Below, piece after piece: positions 48,399-50,295 of a DNA stretch of 50,295 nucleotides. The notes under the pieces are model-generated. The model was not told the DNA's origin, ran no database searches, and was given only the letters and a program-made list of their open reading frames with translations. The number at the start of each line of letters is the position of its first letter. Position 1 is the first letter of the stretch. The stretch spans positions 1-50,295 of the forward strand of contig JACXWA010000121.1 of the NCBI GenBank assembly GCA_014764485.1, written 5' to 3'. The DNA comes from Candidatus Sulfomarinibacter kjeldsenii (GTDB taxonomy: Bacteria; Acidobacteriota; Thermoanaerobaculia; Thermoanaerobaculales; Sulfomarinibacteraceae). Position numbers and translations under genes: made by a program.

Positions 48399-48447
48399 TA
48401 CCGTTCCGCCATGACATGAAGTCAGGCGATCGAGGGCCGGAGACGCC

Positions 48448-49209
48448 ATGAAAATCGCTATCACCAATCAGAAGGGCGGGGTTGGGAAAACCACCACCGC
48501 GATCAACCTTGCTGCGGGTCTCGCCCAAAAAGGCCTACGAACCCTCCTTATCGACCTCGATCCACAAGCCAACTCGACCATGTCGAACGTTGAACTTGAT
48601 GCCATCAACGGCAATATGTACGATGTCCTTTCCGCTATCACGCCACTCAAAGAAGTCATCATCCAGGGTGCCTATGACAACCTCTGGATTGCACCTTCTC
48701 GAATTGCGATGGCGAAGCTCGATGTACGGCTGATCGGCGAGCTCGATGCACCGTACCGCCTCAAGGACGCCATCAACACCGTCAGACGCCGGTTCGACGC
48801 GGTGATCATCGATACTCCTCCGACGCTCGGGCTGTTGACGGTCAACGCGTTGGTCGCAGCCACCCATGTGCTGATACCGATCCAAGCTTCGTATTTTGCG
48901 CTCGAAGGAACTGACGATCTTCTGGAGACCATCGACAAAATCAAGGCGCGTCCAAATACACAGCTCCGGATGTTGGGGATCCTGATCACTTTGTTCGATC
49001 GCCGAACGATCCTCGCCAAGCAGGTGCGGCAGGAAATCCTCAATGTTTTCGGGGACCTCGTCTTCGACACTTCCATTTCCAAGAGTGTTCGTCTCGAGGA
49101 ATCACCGGCGCACCGATCGAGCATCTTCGCTCACGCTCCATCTTCGAGCGGGGCATACGAGTATTACAAATTGTGCGAGGAGGTCTTGCAGCGTGTCGGC
49201 TCCAAATAG
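48448..49209 (+). CDS. parA: ParA-family ATPase
   Basis: MKIAITNQKGGVGKTTTAINLAAGLAQKG; LLIDLDPQANST; VIIDTPPTLGLLTVNAL. Confidence 0.95.
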   Translation: MKIAITNQKGGVGKTTTAINLAAGLAQKGLRTLLIDLDPQANSTMSNVELDAINGNMYDVLSAITPLKEVIIQGAYDNLWIAPSRIAMAKLDVRLIGELDAPYRLKDAINTVRRRFDAVIIDTPPTLGLLTVNALVAATHVLIPIQASYFALEGTDDLLETIDKIKARPNTQLRMLGILITLFDRRTILAKQVRQEILNVFGDLVFDTSISKSVRLEESPAHRSSIFAHAPSSSGAYEYYKLCEEVLQRVGSK

Positions 49210-49345
49210 CTCCCAAACTCAATCAGCTTCTTCTTTCTGCGGTCGCAGAGTTGTAGCAATTCGTGGCTGCTCCCAGCGGGCTGTTCAATGAACTCTCAAA
49301 TGCCTCAAAACACCGTTTCTTCCTCCTTACGAAAGCTGGTGAGGC

Positions 49346-50239
49346 ATGGGAGCTGGTAAATCAAAGGCGGGGCTTCCACCCAACCGACGCATGCGTCACG
49401 ATCGCCATTTTGTTGACGAGCTCGCGCAAAGAATGGGGGAGGGGATTGGCCGGATGGTGCGTATTACAGCCATCACCGCCAATCAGGACCAACCGCGTTC
49501 CAGCCTCGGAGACCTCGAAGACCTCCAGTCGTCGATCAATACCCACGGTGTACTCGAGCCGCTCCTTGTCCGGCCTCTTGAGGACGGCAGGTACGAGCTG
49601 GTCTCCGGGGAACGGCGATTCCATGCCGCAATGGCCGTCGGTCTTGCCGAAGTTCCCTGCATCGAGCTGAGAGTCACCGACCAGCAAGCCCTAGAAATTG
49701 CCCTCATTGAAAACCTCCAACGTAAGGATCTCACTTCATTCGAAGAAGCCGACGGCTACAAAACTCTGATCGCCAAATATGATTACACCCACGAACAGGT
49801 GGCACAGGCGGTCGGCCGTTCTCGGGTCACGGTCACCGAAACGCTTCGTCTCCTTCAAATTCCCGATTCAATTCGCGACCTATGTCGGCATGCCGACATC
49901 ACCGCCAAGGGCATTCTCCTTGAAATCGCCAAGGCCGCCGACCTCGACACCATGGCGCAACTCATCAGAGAGATCGTCGAAAATCGCCTCGATCGAGCCG
50001 CCATCCGGCAACGCCGCGCGCAACTCGATAACCCAAACAGCGATAGTGAGGCCCGTGCGTCAGCGCAGGTACAAAGGCCATTCATGGTGAGGTTTCGGAA
50101 TCCCGACCGGATTTTCTCCATGTCACTGTCCTTTCGGACCGAAACCGAACCAGAACCACGTCAGGTCATCGATGCGCTCCACGAAGTCATTCGAGAAATT
50201 GAAGCGTCGATCTCGGAGGCGAAAACCTCTGACCCATGA
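49346..50239 (+). CDS. parB: ParB/RepB/Spo0J-family partition protein
   Basis: ITANQDQPRSSLGDLEDLQSSINTHGVLEPLLVRP; LVSGERRFHAAMAVGL; ALIENLQRKDLTSFEEADGYKTLI; HTH VAQAVGRSRVTVTETLRLL. Confidence 0.95.
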   Translation: MGAGKSKAGLPPNRRMRHDRHFVDELAQRMGEGIGRMVRITAITANQDQPRSSLGDLEDLQSSINTHGVLEPLLVRPLEDGRYELVSGERRFHAAMAVGLAEVPCIELRVTDQQALEIALIENLQRKDLTSFEEADGYKTLIAKYDYTHEQVAQAVGRSRVTVTETLRLLQIPDSIRDLCRHADITAKGILLEIAKAADLDTMAQLIREIVENRLDRAAIRQRRAQLDNPNSDSEARASAQVQRPFMVRFRNPDRIFSMSLSFRTETEPEPRQVIDALHEVIREIEASISEAKTSDP

Positions 50240-50295
50240 ACCTGGGCGGGGGAGAGTTTCAAACGGAACGCGGTTCGAATGAGTCCTTTTCAAAC

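Noticed and set aside
49612-49632. ParB box reads GERRFHAA instead of the more usual GERRxRAA
   Set aside because: Seems within natural variation for ParB-like proteins; not enough on its own to claim altered CTPase function.
1-50295. CRISPR arrays, rRNA/tRNA/tmRNA, transposons, prophage, toxin-antitoxin or defence genes
   Set aside because: No regularly spaced repeats, no RNA-gene signatures and no matching protein motifs found by reading the sequence.

Overview
This 50.3 kb window is an ordinary, densely packed bacterial chromosome segment, almost all on the + strand. The gene content resembles an Acidobacteriota/Thermoanaerobaculia-like, Gram-negative, LPS-producing organism; that placement is inference. 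I found no rRNA, tRNA, CRISPR array, transposase or prophage. Main blocks: a serine operon (DUF1015-serA-serC); a metallophosphoesterase, aroA and a giant sigma-54 activator; a degenerate MurB-like protein plus a TPR protein; a SpoU-type methyltransferase (-), AMMECR1 (-), a LarA-like protein, a cupin and a 4Fe-4S protein; a DUF1573 protein; a B12-binding radical SAM protein (-); cmk-rpsA-HU-HIT; VanZ-lpxB-rimO-ribF-PrsW; a RodZ-like gene flanked by two related helical-repeat proteins; DnaJ/TPR-PP2C-gpmI-accA; the classical lptC/A-lptB-rpoN-hpf-ptsN-hprK-rapZ-EIIA-HPr-EI cluster; then miaB, a bifunctional nuclease and parAB. The strongest unusual signal is the DUF1573 gene at 15847-16947. It carries one in-frame TGA (16069-16071) exactly where the first Cys of the family's SCGCT motif should be (S-U-G-C-T). 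A 9-bp hairpin follows with its loop about 20 nt downstream, so this is a candidate new selenoprotein family. Other points of interest: intergenic palindromes built from iterated short motifs, a hairpin-rich leader before the serine operon, a frameshifted DUF1015 gene, a MurB-like protein lacking catalytic motifs, and a probable CTG start for lptB.
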